Of a DNA stretch of 64,000 nt, positions 48,178 through 60,017 are shown one piece after another. A program made the position numbers and the translations under genes. Numbering within the stretch: the first letter of the stretch is position 1; each line of letters begins with the position of its first letter. The notes below the pieces were generated by a model. It saw only the letters and a program-made list of their open reading frames with translations, did not search any database and was not told the origin of the DNA. This DNA comes from Zingiber officinale (taxonomy: Eukaryota > Streptophyta > Magnoliopsida > Zingiberales > Zingiberaceae): the NCBI RefSeq assembly GCF_018446385.1, contig NC_056000.1, positions 53,724,722 through 53,788,721 of the forward strand, given 5' to 3'.

Positions 48178-49463
48178 TGTCACGCCCCCAATGGAGTCTC
48201 TGCCAGACAAAAATCCGACAACATCTCCCCTGTACCGGTGTCAATAAGAAACATAAGTACAAACAAAATATACATCAGCCACATGCGGCTGGAATATATA
48301 CACAACCACGCAGTTATAATCACAACCCACACGGCTGGAATGAAACAATCACAACCACGCAGTTATATATAATACAACTCACACGGCTGTACTAAAAATA
48401 CAGCGAAAAAACGAAAGAAGGCCCACACAAACCAAATAAATACAATGCATGCCGGCACGGCTTAAACACAAATACAACACCAAGAGAATAAGATAGCCAC
48501 ATGGCTAAACACAAATACAATGCCAAAAATAAGAAAAGAATATACAAAAGAAAACAAGCACGATCTTCGGATGTGATGTAGGACCCGGCAGACAGGATAC
48601 TCCGAGCGACACCAACCATCTACAAGCTACCTAAGAACATAAATGTATACATGCGGTGGTGAGTATAGGTAACTCAGCGGGTAATAGACAAGATAGTGCA
48701 TGATCCATAAACAAACATGGAGATCACAAGTATACAGTCTCAGTAGGGAATAAAGAACATGAACATAGTATCATAATCAATGCACCTAAATATATCTGAC
48801 ATAATAACCTGATATATAAACTGTACATACCACAACTAACATAATGACAGATACATACCCAATCTGGAATCAACACATGGTAAAATGATCAGTAAACTCA
48901 CCGGATCTGCAACAGACGTACCCATGACACCTGTGCAATATAAATACGACTGCATATACATGTAAAATAAATTACATGTATGCAGCATGACAACCATATG
49001 CAACAACCATAGCTCAATCAAATGCAACAAATCACAATCACATGCAACTAGTATCTACTAGGCATGTATGCAGATATATCCCCCTAGATGCACCGCGCAT
49101 CATATGCAAAAGTGCATGCATGCTACATGGTCACCCCCGCCACCTCTCTAGATACCACGACCCCTGTATGACCGAGAGGCTTGGGTCTGTGACGACTGTA
49201 CTACCCTCCAACCCACTATATAGTGGTTGAGGTGGACAGTCCGCTAATAGCTATCTAGCTACATAACATCAGGGTCCCTGACTGCTCACAACGCCGGATC
49301 TCACAAAAACCTCGTGACCGGGTGGCACGACAGGACTAGCAGCAACTGCTCCAACTACCACTACCCATGAGTGGCCGAGTGTGCGGTGCTATTCCCAAAC
49401 CAACTGATGACTCTCTCAACCACAAGGGAGATAATGGTCATCAGATGCAATGAATGATGAACA

Positions 49464-49502
<39 letters not shown>

Positions 49503-51782
49503 CATCATCCATGCAACAACCCCAAACCTCATAAATACCTCCAACAAGAGTATAATCGTCATGATACCTCCACGTATTCCACCAAACATATGTACACACT
49601 ACACATATATAATCAACCAAAAATCTCCAATAATCCCACCAGACACATGCACACAAAATATAAGTACAATCAACATGTATCCTCCAGTAAAAACACAACA
49701 GACATGTGTATATACCCCAAACATACAATCAACACAACTCCTCCAAAAGTACATGACAAATACGTATGTACACACCACATGTAAATGCACGGTCAACAAG
49801 ATGACTCCTATAACACATACCCACCTATGTACAGTCCACATCATATACTCAATCAGCATGGTAATACCAACAACCCAACAATCCCTACAAGACATACTCT
49901 ACACGTGAAATCACAACAGAGTAGATATCAAGAATTGAGACTATATATGAATTAAATAGATCATCTCTAAGCTCAAGCAAAAGTAACAAGCAGGAAAAAC
50001 AGCAACCGAACACGATATAAGGTAAAGTAACCTAATTCATCCAATAAAAACCATGCACTAAGTACAAGAAAAACTACATAGAGGCCAAGGAAGAAATACC
50101 CGCCTTGATACGTAGATCGTGTCCAGAATAAATCCCCCATCGTGATGATCATCCCATATAAAAGGCCTGCATCAATCAATATATATATTTTATTTAGCTA
50201 AATTCATAAGAATTAAAATAGCTAAATAAAATCTCTATCCCAATTGGATAACTCCACTCAAATTTGATCTCTGATTGATCCTCCAAATAATCCTTAATCC
50301 AACTCCTTCTAGATCCAAACAAAATATACAATATATTAATCAATCCAAAACTCACTAATCAACACTTCTTAAATCCAACTCACCTAACTCATTATCATCA
50401 TCCAACAACTCCAATAATCCTCAATCAACACAATCATTTAATTCAATAACAAATCTATTTCTTAATTACCAATTCGCCACATCCGATAATCAATCAATCC
50501 ATCAACAACTAATTAGCCAAAACAATACTTACAACTAGAAGTAAAATCTTAATCCTTAATCCACAATAATTCATTCAATCCATATCACACCACTCATACA
50601 TCTAAGCAAGCACAAAGCCCTACAACCCATAGAAAACCTAATTGCGTAACATACTAATAAAAAAATCAGAAGTACATCACTGGAATGCACTCACCTTGAG
50701 ATGAGGCAGCCAAATCCAGTACCTCACAGCTCTACACCCACTGTCCAGAAGCTATAAACACACCATAACCAATTTCTTCCAAGAATAAATCCAAAAGATC
50801 AATCATACAACAAAGGATTTGCTGAAACCCTAATCCACAATACGACTCACCTCAACAGATCCCTAACTCTTCAGCCGAGACCTCCACAACTCCAAGAACT
50901 GGAATTGGCAGTGACCGACAACAAGGATATCCACCACTACTTTGATCCGAAGCCTTCCTGCAATCCAGAACAGGAATAACATCACCAAGAAGATCAATCA
51001 AAGAAGATTTTTGAATCCCTGAGGTTCTAAATGAAACCCACCTTGAATCAGTCACCTCCAAATGATGTCGCCTGTTCCATTTCACCGATTGTGAAGCAAT
51101 AGACCACCCTCTAGTTGACAAGTCGATAAGGAGGAACAGATTGAGGAGCTGGGGTCGCGGATCAAGCTTCTCACCGTGCCCTAGTTCGGATCCCTCCAAT
51201 CGCTGTCGACCGCGCGCAAGGATCAGTAGAAGAGACAAGCACTCCACCAGATATGATCTGAACAACCTCATTATCTTCAAGATCCGGCGGCGTTCCTCCA
51301 GTGACGCAGCGAGGACGAGATCGTCAGGGAAGCCGTCGGCGTCGGGTCGTCCGTGCACGTGAGAGGAAGTAGAAGAGGGGAAAATGAGAGAGGAAGAAAG
51401 ATCGGCCAGTTGCTTCCCCCTCAAAGCTTCGGTGGTTGCTCGCGCCGGCGACGCCGGGAGGGGAAGAGGGAGATCACCGGTCGCTAGTGAGGCTCGGGAC
51501 ACAGAGAGCTCGCGCGCAGGGGGAAAGAAATCGGGAAGGAGAATGGTTCGGAAATTAAACCTAGGTAAAGAATTTATACTTAGGTAATGTAGATTAAATG
51601 AAATTAATCAACTCCCTTTTAAGGGTATTCCAAACAGGCCTCCAACTAGCTCCGAATCCATCCCCTCAAAACGGATCATACGGACTCTGTTTAAATCTAA
51701 AAAAAAATTCTAAAAATTTCAGAAAAATCCAATAAGATTTTTCATCCAATAATATTTATTATTTATTTTGCGATATCTTACA
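48178..51782 (-). mobile_element. Del/Tekay-like Gypsy solo LTR, 3.6 kb
   Basis: In the minus direction the LTR starts TGTAAGATATCGC and ends GGGGGCGTGACA, the terminal form I associate with plant Del/Tekay chromoviruses, which have very long LTRs. Flanks AGTAT (48173-48177) and AGTAC (51783-51787) are a one-mismatch target duplication. A reverse-strand TATA-like AGTATAAATTC lies near 51575, followed by a GC-rich transcribed region (51540-50860). A (TA)n tract is at 49467-49501. No internal element domains exist, so it is a solo LTR. Confidence 0.75.
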
Positions 51783-52479
51783 AGTACAATTTCTATGAGA
51801 GTTCCCCTCCAGCAAGCAGTGAGAAATACATCTGTCCTGCACGAGCAAAACTGAAGGCGCTGGCTGGAGCATCAACCCTAGAAGGAGAGTCGTCCTCCAA
51901 CGAGTTCAGTCCTCACTGACTGAAACGGGGTTGAGCTATAGACCTAAAACAAGCGCTTCTTGGGAGGCAACCCAAGGGTTTTCTTTTCATTTTGATTTAA
52001 TGTTTCGTTGTCCATTTTATTTTCTTTTATTTCCTTAAGTAGATTCAGTCGAGTAGCACTACTTAATTCGTGTTCATTTTCAGGATATGCATAATCTCCA
52101 CGAGCTGGCCATGAGCGTTTCATGGGCGTAGAGGCATCAGAGGAGCCAAAACAGCAAGAGGACGAGTCATCCCGTGCTTAAAGGAGGTAGGCGTGCGACC
52201 CTGCACGGCCGTGCAGAGCTTGCAAAGAAATAGAAGCCACCGGCCGTGCACCCTTGCACGGTCGTGTGGCTAGTGCAGAGAAGAGGAGGAAAGTGGTCGT
52301 GACATTTGGCACGACCGTGCAGGAGAATCAGAGAGGAGGAAGCCCTGGACCGTGCATTCGGCACGGCCGTGCGAGCCCGACCGAGGGGAGGAAAGAAGAG
52401 GTCGTGCCATTCGGCACGACCGTACAATCTGGTCTATCCCGGCCGTGTCTATAAGACATGACCGTGCCCATCCCATGCG
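51783..52479 (+). other. Athila-like post-protease region with palindrome cluster
   Basis: It includes the AGCGCTTCTTGGGAGGCAAC segment (51953-51972) typical of the stretch following pol in Athila-group elements. Paired GCACGGCCGTGC-type palindromes follow (52196-52470). No open frame of note. Confidence 0.6.
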
Positions 52480-54919
52480 TGTTGGAGTGTATATTAAAAG
52501 CCTAACTTTTGTAAACATTTATTTTTGAAATAAAAGAATCACATTGGTCAATATCTGTATTTATTTGTTAAATGTAATTGTTCAATTAATTTATATAGTA
52601 GATAACATGGAGTGTGGTGTCACACTCAGAAGATCATGTTGTCGGTTCTCTATAAATTATAAACAGTTGCTCACGACTGAGATGGAAAGGAACAAACCAT
52701 CAGAATAGTCGTAGTGTAATTAAGTATTATTTTATCTTGATTAATAAATTACACTGGTACATTCTAAGTATATTGAGTAGGACCATTTTAGGTAAGTTCT
52801 TTTTGTACTGACTTAATAAAAGAACTAGACCTTAGTTATTATGGAAGTGTGTGCTCTTAATCCTAATATAATAACAAGCACATATATTTAATATTTATTT
52901 TTTGACTTATCAAAGGGTGAGGTTTAGCTCGGTAAATCAATATGCCCGATAAGTTGGGAAATGATATTACTTATAGTGTGTGTTGTTGATTATAGAAGGA
53001 ATCTTTGTCCTAGTTATCTAGGTTGAGAATGCCCCCAAGAGGAGCTCATAAGGATTGTCATGTTAAACCCTGCAGGTGGACTTAGTCCGACATGACAATG
53101 AAATTGAGTGGTACTACTCTTGGAGCTAGATATTAATTGAGTTGTCAGTAACTTACTTAATTAGTGGACATTTGTTATCTTAAACACAAGGAGACTAACA
53201 CACTCATGATAAGAAGGAGCCCATAATGTAATTTGAGATTGGTGCGGTAGTGCGATAATAACTCTCTAGTGGAATGAGTTATTATCAATGAACTTGAGTT
53301 ATGTGTTCGGGGCGAACACGGGATACTCAAGCTCATCGGAAGGCCAAAACTAATTTCTCCTCTAGGTTCCTGTCGTAGCCTCATTATAGCCTCAAGTCCA
53401 TCCAAATGTAAGGCTCTTCTTGGTGTCCAAGAAGTGAGCTGGTCCAATGCTTAGTGACCAAGCAAGGGCCGGCCACATCCTCTTCTATAGGAGTCGGACC
53501 TTTGCTTAGTGACCAAGCATGAAGGGGCCGACCATAATATTCAAACAAGGAGGGTTGTTTTTGAATTTTTAAAATATTCTCTTTGTAGAAAACTATATGT
53601 TTTAAAAGAAAGATTTTAATTTTAAAAACTTTCCTTATTTGAATTTGGTCACATGTTTTAATAGAGAGTTTTAAAAGTTTTAAAACTTTCCCTTTTTAAC
53701 CATCCTCATGGTTTAAGAAAAAAAAGGAAAATAAGTTTTAAAATTAAAATTTTCTATCATCATGTTAATAAAGGAAATTTTATAAGAGAAGTTTTAAATT
53801 TTAAAACATGGTTTTAATTTTTAGAACTTTCCTCTTTTTTTAACTCCTACTTTAGGAAAGAGATGTTGTAAATTTTATAAGAGGATTTTTTCTTGTAAAA
53901 TTTTAAAAATATATTTTCTTTTTTTCTCTTGATGAGGTGGTCGGCCACCTTGCTTGGTGCCCAAGAAAGGGTCCGGCCATAATTAAAATAAAAAATCATC
54001 ACAAAATTAAAATTGGTGATTGCTTCAATCAAGAGGAAAGAAAAGAAAAAATAAAAGGGAAAAGGAAAAACTAGAGGATGATTTTATTTTTTTGTAAAAA
54101 GTTTTTCCTTATTTGCCTTGGACAAGTAATATAAAAGAAGGGGTGAGGAGGCTTCATGAAACACAATTCTTATTCTCTTGCTTGGAGAACCTCAAGTGGC
54201 CGGCCCTCTCCCTCTCCCTTCTCTTTTCCCTTTTGCTCTCTTCTCCTTGGTGGTGCTGGTGGCCGGATTTTAGAAGAAGAGGAAGAAACTTTTGGGTGGT
54301 GTTCATCTTGGAGGATCGTCGCCCACACGACGTCCAAGGCGAGGCGAGAAATACGACAGAAGATCTTGAGGTCATTAGCTTACAAAGAGAAGGTATAACT
54401 AGTAATTTTTTTCTGCATCATACTAGTTATTTTCTTTGTAAGAATTCTAAATACAAGAGGCAATTAGATCTAGTTTATCGAATTTATTTTTTGAGTTTGT
54501 ATTTTCATCTTTTTCGAATTTGTGATTCGATTGTTCTTTTTGGTTAACCTAGAGTTATTTAAGGAAATTAAATATTAGCTTTCCTTAAAAGACTTTGACT
54601 AGATGGTGGTGGTTGCTCCCATATCCAAGAAGGTCATGTGCCTCGCCATGCAGTCCTGGAAGCCAATTTTAGAAATCAATATTTAATGAAATTAATAATA
54701 TAGGTGGATTTGAATCAATAGTGTTAAGTTCCGCTTGCGATTCAAATCTAAACCATTATGAACAGATAAGTTAAATTTGGAATCAATGATGTTAAGTTCC
54801 GTCTGCGATTCCTAATTTAACTTCTAAAGAACACAATAGGTTATTTAAGGAAAGGTTCGACACTTGTACAAAAATTTTTGTACAGTGGAACCGGTACGTT
54901 TTCCTACGACTAACCAACA
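52480..54919 (+). mobile_element. TGTTGG-family solo LTR nested in the Athila-like element
   Basis: Starts TGTTGGAGTG and ends ACTAACCAACA (TGTTGG/CCAACA terminal inverted repeat), 2440 bp. Flanks ATGCG (52475-52479) and GTGCG (54920-54924) differ at one base. A TATA-like ATATAAAAGAAG at 54130 marks plus orientation. It is related to the solo LTR at 43245 but about 0.5 kb longer, mainly through AT-rich TTTTAAAA sequence at 53540-54080. Confidence 0.8.
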
Positions 54920-55178
54920 GTGCGGCGCCGCCTACCCCCTCCAAGAAACCCTAGCCTCTACCTTCTTCTCCCCCAAAACCCTTCCCCTCCCCAATACACC
55001 TCATCTAACCCTAATTTCTCGCTCTAGAGTCCACTTTTCCTTAGATCTACATCTAGATCTAACACATTCCCAAGCCAAAACTTTGGAAAAAGAAGCTAAT
55101 CCCCTATTCCTCCTCTCCCTTGCTCCTATCCTCAAGGACTTATCTCCACGGAATTCTAAGCTCACCATGTCGTAGATC

Positions 55179-56664
55179 TTGAAGAGACTTTGTCGAGGAA
55201 GTGATGGATCTGGAGAAGGAGATGCACCGGGAGGTGACAAAGGAAAAGGGAAAGCTTCATCATCAAAAGGCAAAGGGAAGAGGGTAGCACGCGATGAAGG
55301 TAATGAAAATATATTTAATATTATTTTTAGAAATCAAGATAAAAAAGGTAGATATGATAACCTTGTCACTAAGAGAATTGTATGCACGAAATATATGGAT
55401 CCCGCCACTATGAATATGCTAGGGTTTAGGGATGATATTGATTGGATGATTAGCTCTTTAGATTGGAATGATATAATGTACTGTCATGCACCGACTTACC
55501 CTCGTCTAGTTCTTAAATTTTTGAGTTCGCTTGATGTTAAATATTCATCTGAAGATGACTACATAAGGCTCATAACTTTTAGGATGATGAGCAAAGAAGT
55601 TCGGTGGACTTTTAATGATTTTAATAATTGTTTTGGTTTACCTAATGGAGGTGCCCGAGGATTTGATAGTGAGATTAGATGGAATGAATTTTGGAGGTCG
55701 ATAACCGGATCGAATGACCCTTATGAACCCTCTAGAGCCAAGGTATCCCGCATGCAAAACCGACCTTTAGATACATGCACCGAGTGATGAGCAAAACAAT
55801 CTTTGGTCGAGGAGATAGTGACGAGGTGATTAAAAAGATTGAACTCTATTCTCTTTGGACAATGTTGAAGAAAGTTGATTTGATTCTGGGTTCCATTTCC
55901 TGCAAACCTTAGTAAGGGCAGCTAGGGCATCTTCGGGGACGATTGTGTTTGGTGGATTGATTACTCCAATAGCACATAATTTAGGTTGTGAGCTTGATGG
56001 ACTAGAGGTTATGCATGGCAATGACAAGATCGACATCGATTCTTGTCTTGAAATGAAGATGATTTGTCGGGATGAGAATGAGTTTGCCTTTCCTAGAGCC
56101 TTTGGTTTCCCTCTACCCCTTCCTTATCCCGAGCGTACTTCAGTTCGCAATCCTGCGAATTGGGTGATCACTTATCCAGCCCCCGAGAATGTACCTTCCA
56201 TAGTAGAAGAACCCGAGTACCACCAGGAACCCCCATCATTAAGTTTCCCGCAGCCTTCCAGACATCCGGAACCTCCTAGGCACTCTTTTGCCTATGGCAC
56301 GAGATCCTCTAGTTTTGATTTTTCTGACTTTCGTACTTTCTTGGAATCCCTTCATGAGAAGCATAATGCCCAACAACAGTTGTTGATGGGTCACTTCAAG
56401 CTTTCTGACGACCAATTTAGGGAGGTGCGAGATCATTTTCAGTTCACTAGAGACTTCCATAGTCAGGTGACGAGGTTCGTACAAGATTATGAGGTGGACC
56501 AGGAGAGAATGAGGAACTTTATGGATGATATGGATATCACTCGACAACAAGTAGACACTTTGTATCAATATTATCGATACATAGGCCATCTCCCTGGTTT
56601 TCCTAGATTTCCCCTGGGGCCACATCAAGGACCTCCTTATCCCCCACCCCCGCCACCATTTTGA
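55179..56664 (+). pseudogene. Athila-type env-like ORF (ATHILA ORF-1 family-like)
   Basis: The first open piece (55179-55787) has a basic Gly/Lys-rich start and a core with MLGFRDDIDWMISSLDW, LVLKFLSSL and EVRWTFNDFNNCFGLP. That core resembles the plant ATHILA ORF-1 family (PF03078), the extra ORF downstream of pol often called env-like. The second piece (55945-56664) is Pro-rich and ends in a proline run. It is a fossil: open only in parts. Position before the purine tract and 3' LTR agrees. Confidence 0.65.
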
Positions 56665-57695
56665 TTTCATCGAGGCGATGAAAAGTCTAACTCTGGGAGG
56701 GTGTTGTTGCACAACCTAAGTCTGGTTGAGAGTCTTTCTTTTATTTTTACATATTTTATTTGCTTTCTTTTATATATTTAGTTAGTTTTATCTATTTGCA
56801 TTTTGTTTGTTTCTGTTTGCACATTATTTACATTTTCTTACATGTGGCATATTTGAGAACATCAATCGTCTACTTTTTCAGCCACTTGTCCAATAACAAA
56901 ATGTCTAGTATTTTCTTAGTTCATGAGTGGTCCAGATTGTGTTAGTTTGTTTAGTGTATTTCCTTTCTTTATCTTTAGTAGCATAAAATAAGCTAAGTAT
57001 TGTACGGAGTCTAGTATAAGTTTTTGGCCTAACCTTAAGAACTCACTTTCACTACACTTAAGTACTTAAATTTGAATGGTAGACATACTTTTGAAATAGT
57101 TATGATTCATCTAAATTGTTTAGTACTTGTGTTCCCATGGCGATTCCTTATTTATATTTTGGTTACTGGATAACCTCGGATCATGAAAGCTCATTCGGAA
57201 AAATCTAAATCCCAACATATGCATCGCATGTGTAATAAGTGCTACACCTCTATAGCACTATAAAAATAATAATAATAATAAGGGATAAAAAACCGTTGTC
57301 GTGAGTGGAAACTAACAATTCATCCCTTTGAGACCGAGTTAGGTTACTGGGGAAATGAATGTTACGTTTCTCTTGATTCTGAGAAGTACCCTTTGAGACC
57401 TTGTGTAAATTAAGGAAAACGAACCAAGTGTGTGGCAGGTAAGTGCCTATCACCGGGAACATTAGGCACTCAATTGTAGCGAATGGAAACTTGAAGAGCT
57501 TGAGCTACTTACCGCACCGAGCACAGAGGACTTATGTTTAGGTCATACTTAGGTTACTCCACAATCATGCTTATCAGTGAAACTAGTTGATAAAGTTAGG
57601 CGAATGCACTGAGGATTATGGAACACTACAGGATTTTATGAACATAGTTTGTAGCATTTTGCTTGAGGACAAGCAAAGGTTCAAATCTGGGGGTG
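56665..57695 (+). other. Athila-like 3' untranslated region and polypurine tract
   Basis: AT-rich, non-coding. Near its end TTTGCTTG (57658-57665) and CAAGCAAA (57670-57677) form a perfect inverted repeat around AGGA, a stretch familiar from Athila-group 3' ends. The purine-rich AAATCTGGGGGTG (57683-57695) then primes the LTR. Confidence 0.7.
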
Positions 57696-59110
57696 TGATG
57701 TGCGCAAATAGTATGATCTTATACGCATGTTTTAGTGCACATTCACTTGACTTATGCACATATATTCTTCACATAATCGCATCTTTTATCTTGTATTCAT
57801 CATATCTATTGGTTTGTTCGGATATCTGCTCTTTGTTTGATTTTATGTTGACAGGAAAGATTTTTTGGAGCCGGAACGGAAAGTATTGATGCACCGGAAC
57901 CAACCAGACAACACGACCGTGCAACCCTGCACGACCGTGCGACCAAAATAGTGACCAGTTAGCACACAGACGTGCAACCCTGTACGGCCGTGCCACCCCA
58001 GGTAGAGAAGGAGATTTGCACGGTCGTGCACCCCTGCACGGTCGCGCCCTAGGAGATAGAGCTTAGGGGCTACACGACCGTGCGACTCTGCACGGGCGTG
58101 CAGCCACGCACAGAACCGAGAAGAGCACGGTCGTGCCACCCTTACACGGCTATGCCGCCCCGGCCAAACCGTAAGGCTATATAAGGGTTTTAACCCTTTT
58201 TGCCAAGGGGGAGGCGAGCCATGAGGGAGAAAAAAGATCTTGGAGCAATTCTATGCTGCTTTGGACCGCCATTCAGCGAACTTCCACCACCACATGGACT
58301 CCAGAAGCTGAGAGTTGGATCCGAAGGCCACTCTTCGACACTCGATAAGCTTATTCCTTCTTACTGAAAATTATATGTTTGTCTATACTATGTTTTCGGA
58401 TATCTCTCTAGTATTCATGGAGTAGATCCCTTGTTCTGGGACTAAGGAGTAGTCGTGGTACGGATTGATGTAAAACTCGTATTGTGTTTATACTTGTTGG
58501 ATGAACTTTCATGCTTTGTTTCAATTGCTTACTTTTGATTGTGAAGAACTTGTCAGCCTCGTAGAGGATTACCTCTAGATCGTATACCCGAGGAGCCCTA
58601 GTGACAGGGGTAACTCGTTCACGGACATCTAGGATAGCTCCTTGAGAGGAAGGCAGATTCTCCCCAAGGGAGCGAGAGACCAGGCTTAGCTCTACTCACT
58701 ATTCTTAATTTACCAATTAGAGTTATGTCCTCAAGATTTGCTGAGGTGCCCTAGTGACAGGGGTAAATCGTGACAGGACTTCTTAGGACATTATCCTATT
58801 CTGGCACTTGAGAATACCTGCTTAGCTTCCGACAATAGCAAGAATAAGGACAACGAGAGTAAGACAAACTTAGGCACATCAATACTGCCACGATGAAACC
58901 GACCCCCTAGAACTCCTCATCACCAAATGAATATTTCGACCTTGCGACTCTCGACTCTCTCCCTCGACCTTTCTTTTCCCTTAGCCTAATCAAGACCATT
59001 AGTAGTCTAGCTAACCATAAGTGAGCAATTGCTAGTGCTTATAGCAAGTCCCTGTGGGATCGATATTTTTATTACTGACGATGAATCCGTGCACTTGCGG
59101 AAGCGTAACA
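57696..59110 (+). repeat. 3' LTR of the Athila-like element
   Basis: Starts TGATGTGCGCAAATAG, ends GAAGCGTAACA. It is colinear with 44268-45734 but about 50 bp shorter, mainly through loss of one palindrome pair. TATA box CTATATAAGG at 58178. Confidence 0.9.
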
Positions 59111-59879
59111 CTTAACTTGGTTTGGTTTAACTTAACTTGGTTTGATTTAATTTAACTTGGTTTGGTTTAACTTGGTTATAGAAAGAGAGATTTTTTCTAA
59201 ACAGAATTCGGTTATAGAAAGAGAGATTTTTTCTAAACAGAATTCTGTTATTTTTCTTTCTTTGTAACCGACGGCAAGCCTATAAAAAGGAATAGGTGGT
59301 GGCTCCTAAAATCTAATTTTCTAATTCTCCACAATCCTCTTCTCTCCTTGTGGTCGGCGCCCCTCTTCCTTTGTTAGGGCCGATGCCCTCCTCACCTTGC
59401 TAAGGTCGTCCCTTCCTTACCTTGCAAGGGCCGCCCCCTCCTCTCCTTGCTTAGGGCCGGCACCCCCTTCCTCTCCTAGCTAGGGTCGGCGCCCCTTCCT
59501 AGCAATCCATTAGTGGGCGACGGCTTGAAGAAAAGGAAGAATAGGAAGAAGATTAGAAGGTGCCCTATCCTAGAGTCTCCTTTTATAGCCGGCGGTTTGG
59601 AAACCGAGAAGAGAAGGAGGGTGGTGTTGTCTTGGTAGATCGTCGCTCACACAACGTCCAAGAAGAGGAGAGGAATACGACGGAAGATCAAGAGATGTTT
59701 AGCTACAAAGAAAAGGTACAACTAGTTCTTTAATTCCGCTGCGTATCTAGTTTTGTTTTCTTTGTATCGTTTTTGGAATACCAACACAAGAGACCAGCGA
59801 TCTTATACTTCGATCAAGGTGTGCTTTGATCATTCAAGAACTTGCTTGATTGATCAAACACGTGTTTGATCGAACATGT

Positions 59880-60017
59880 GGGTTGCTAGGAAAAGTTCTG
59901 TTCTTGTATAATTTTTTTATACAGGGAAATTTAAATAGAACGAAATTTCAACGCCTTCATTAACATGTCGACACACCTTTTCCTCTTTTCTTGGAGCTAC
60001 GAACCCCTTGGGGTGAT
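59880..60017. repeat. 138-bp junction block, left copy
   Basis: Nearly identical to 62042-62180. The block contains the last about 80 bp of the TGTTGG solo LTR, the TTAAC target duplication and about 53 bp of Copia A RT sequence up to GGGGTGATC. The left copy abuts the TG end of a Gypsy LTR. Confidence 0.9.

Larger units (their letters stand above)
44268..59110 (+). mobile_element. Athila-like Gypsy element with gag, protease and env-like ORF but no recognisable pol
   Basis: Two direct LTRs (44268-45734, 1467 bp; 57696-59110, 1415 bp), roughly 95% alike by eye, enclose a tRNA-Asp-type primer site, gag, protease, an Athila-type ORF and a purine tract. Flanks TTTAA and CTTAA are a one-mismatch target duplication. 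Two solo LTRs are nested inside (48178-51782 and 52480-54919). No RT, RNase H or integrase is visible between protease and the ORF downstream, and the nested 48178 insertion lies in an already pol-less interval. Known: Athila elements carry an extra env-like ORF after pol. The element is interrupted in several places and reads as a non-autonomous fossil. Confidence 0.85.
43245..59959 (+). mobile_element. TGTTGG-family solo LTR inserted in Copia A, itself split by an Athila-like element
   Basis: The LTR starts TGTTGGGATG at 43245, runs to 44267, resumes at 59111 and ends CGCCTTCA at 59959; about 1.87 kb without the insert. Target duplication TTAAC lies at 43240-43244 and 59960-59964 (copied again at 62122-62126). 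A TATA-like TATAAAAAG at 59281 marks plus orientation. It matches the solo LTR at 52480-54919 in order of segments (TATACTATAAGCC start, ACAAAGAAAAGGTACAACTAG region, GTACAG-like end). The superfamily is not certain; LTR texture suggests Copia. Confidence 0.8.

Noticed and set aside
50852-51502. 216-residue minus-strand open frame
   Set aside because: It lies in the GC-rich transcribed part of a solo LTR; composition is low-complexity and it matches no known protein.
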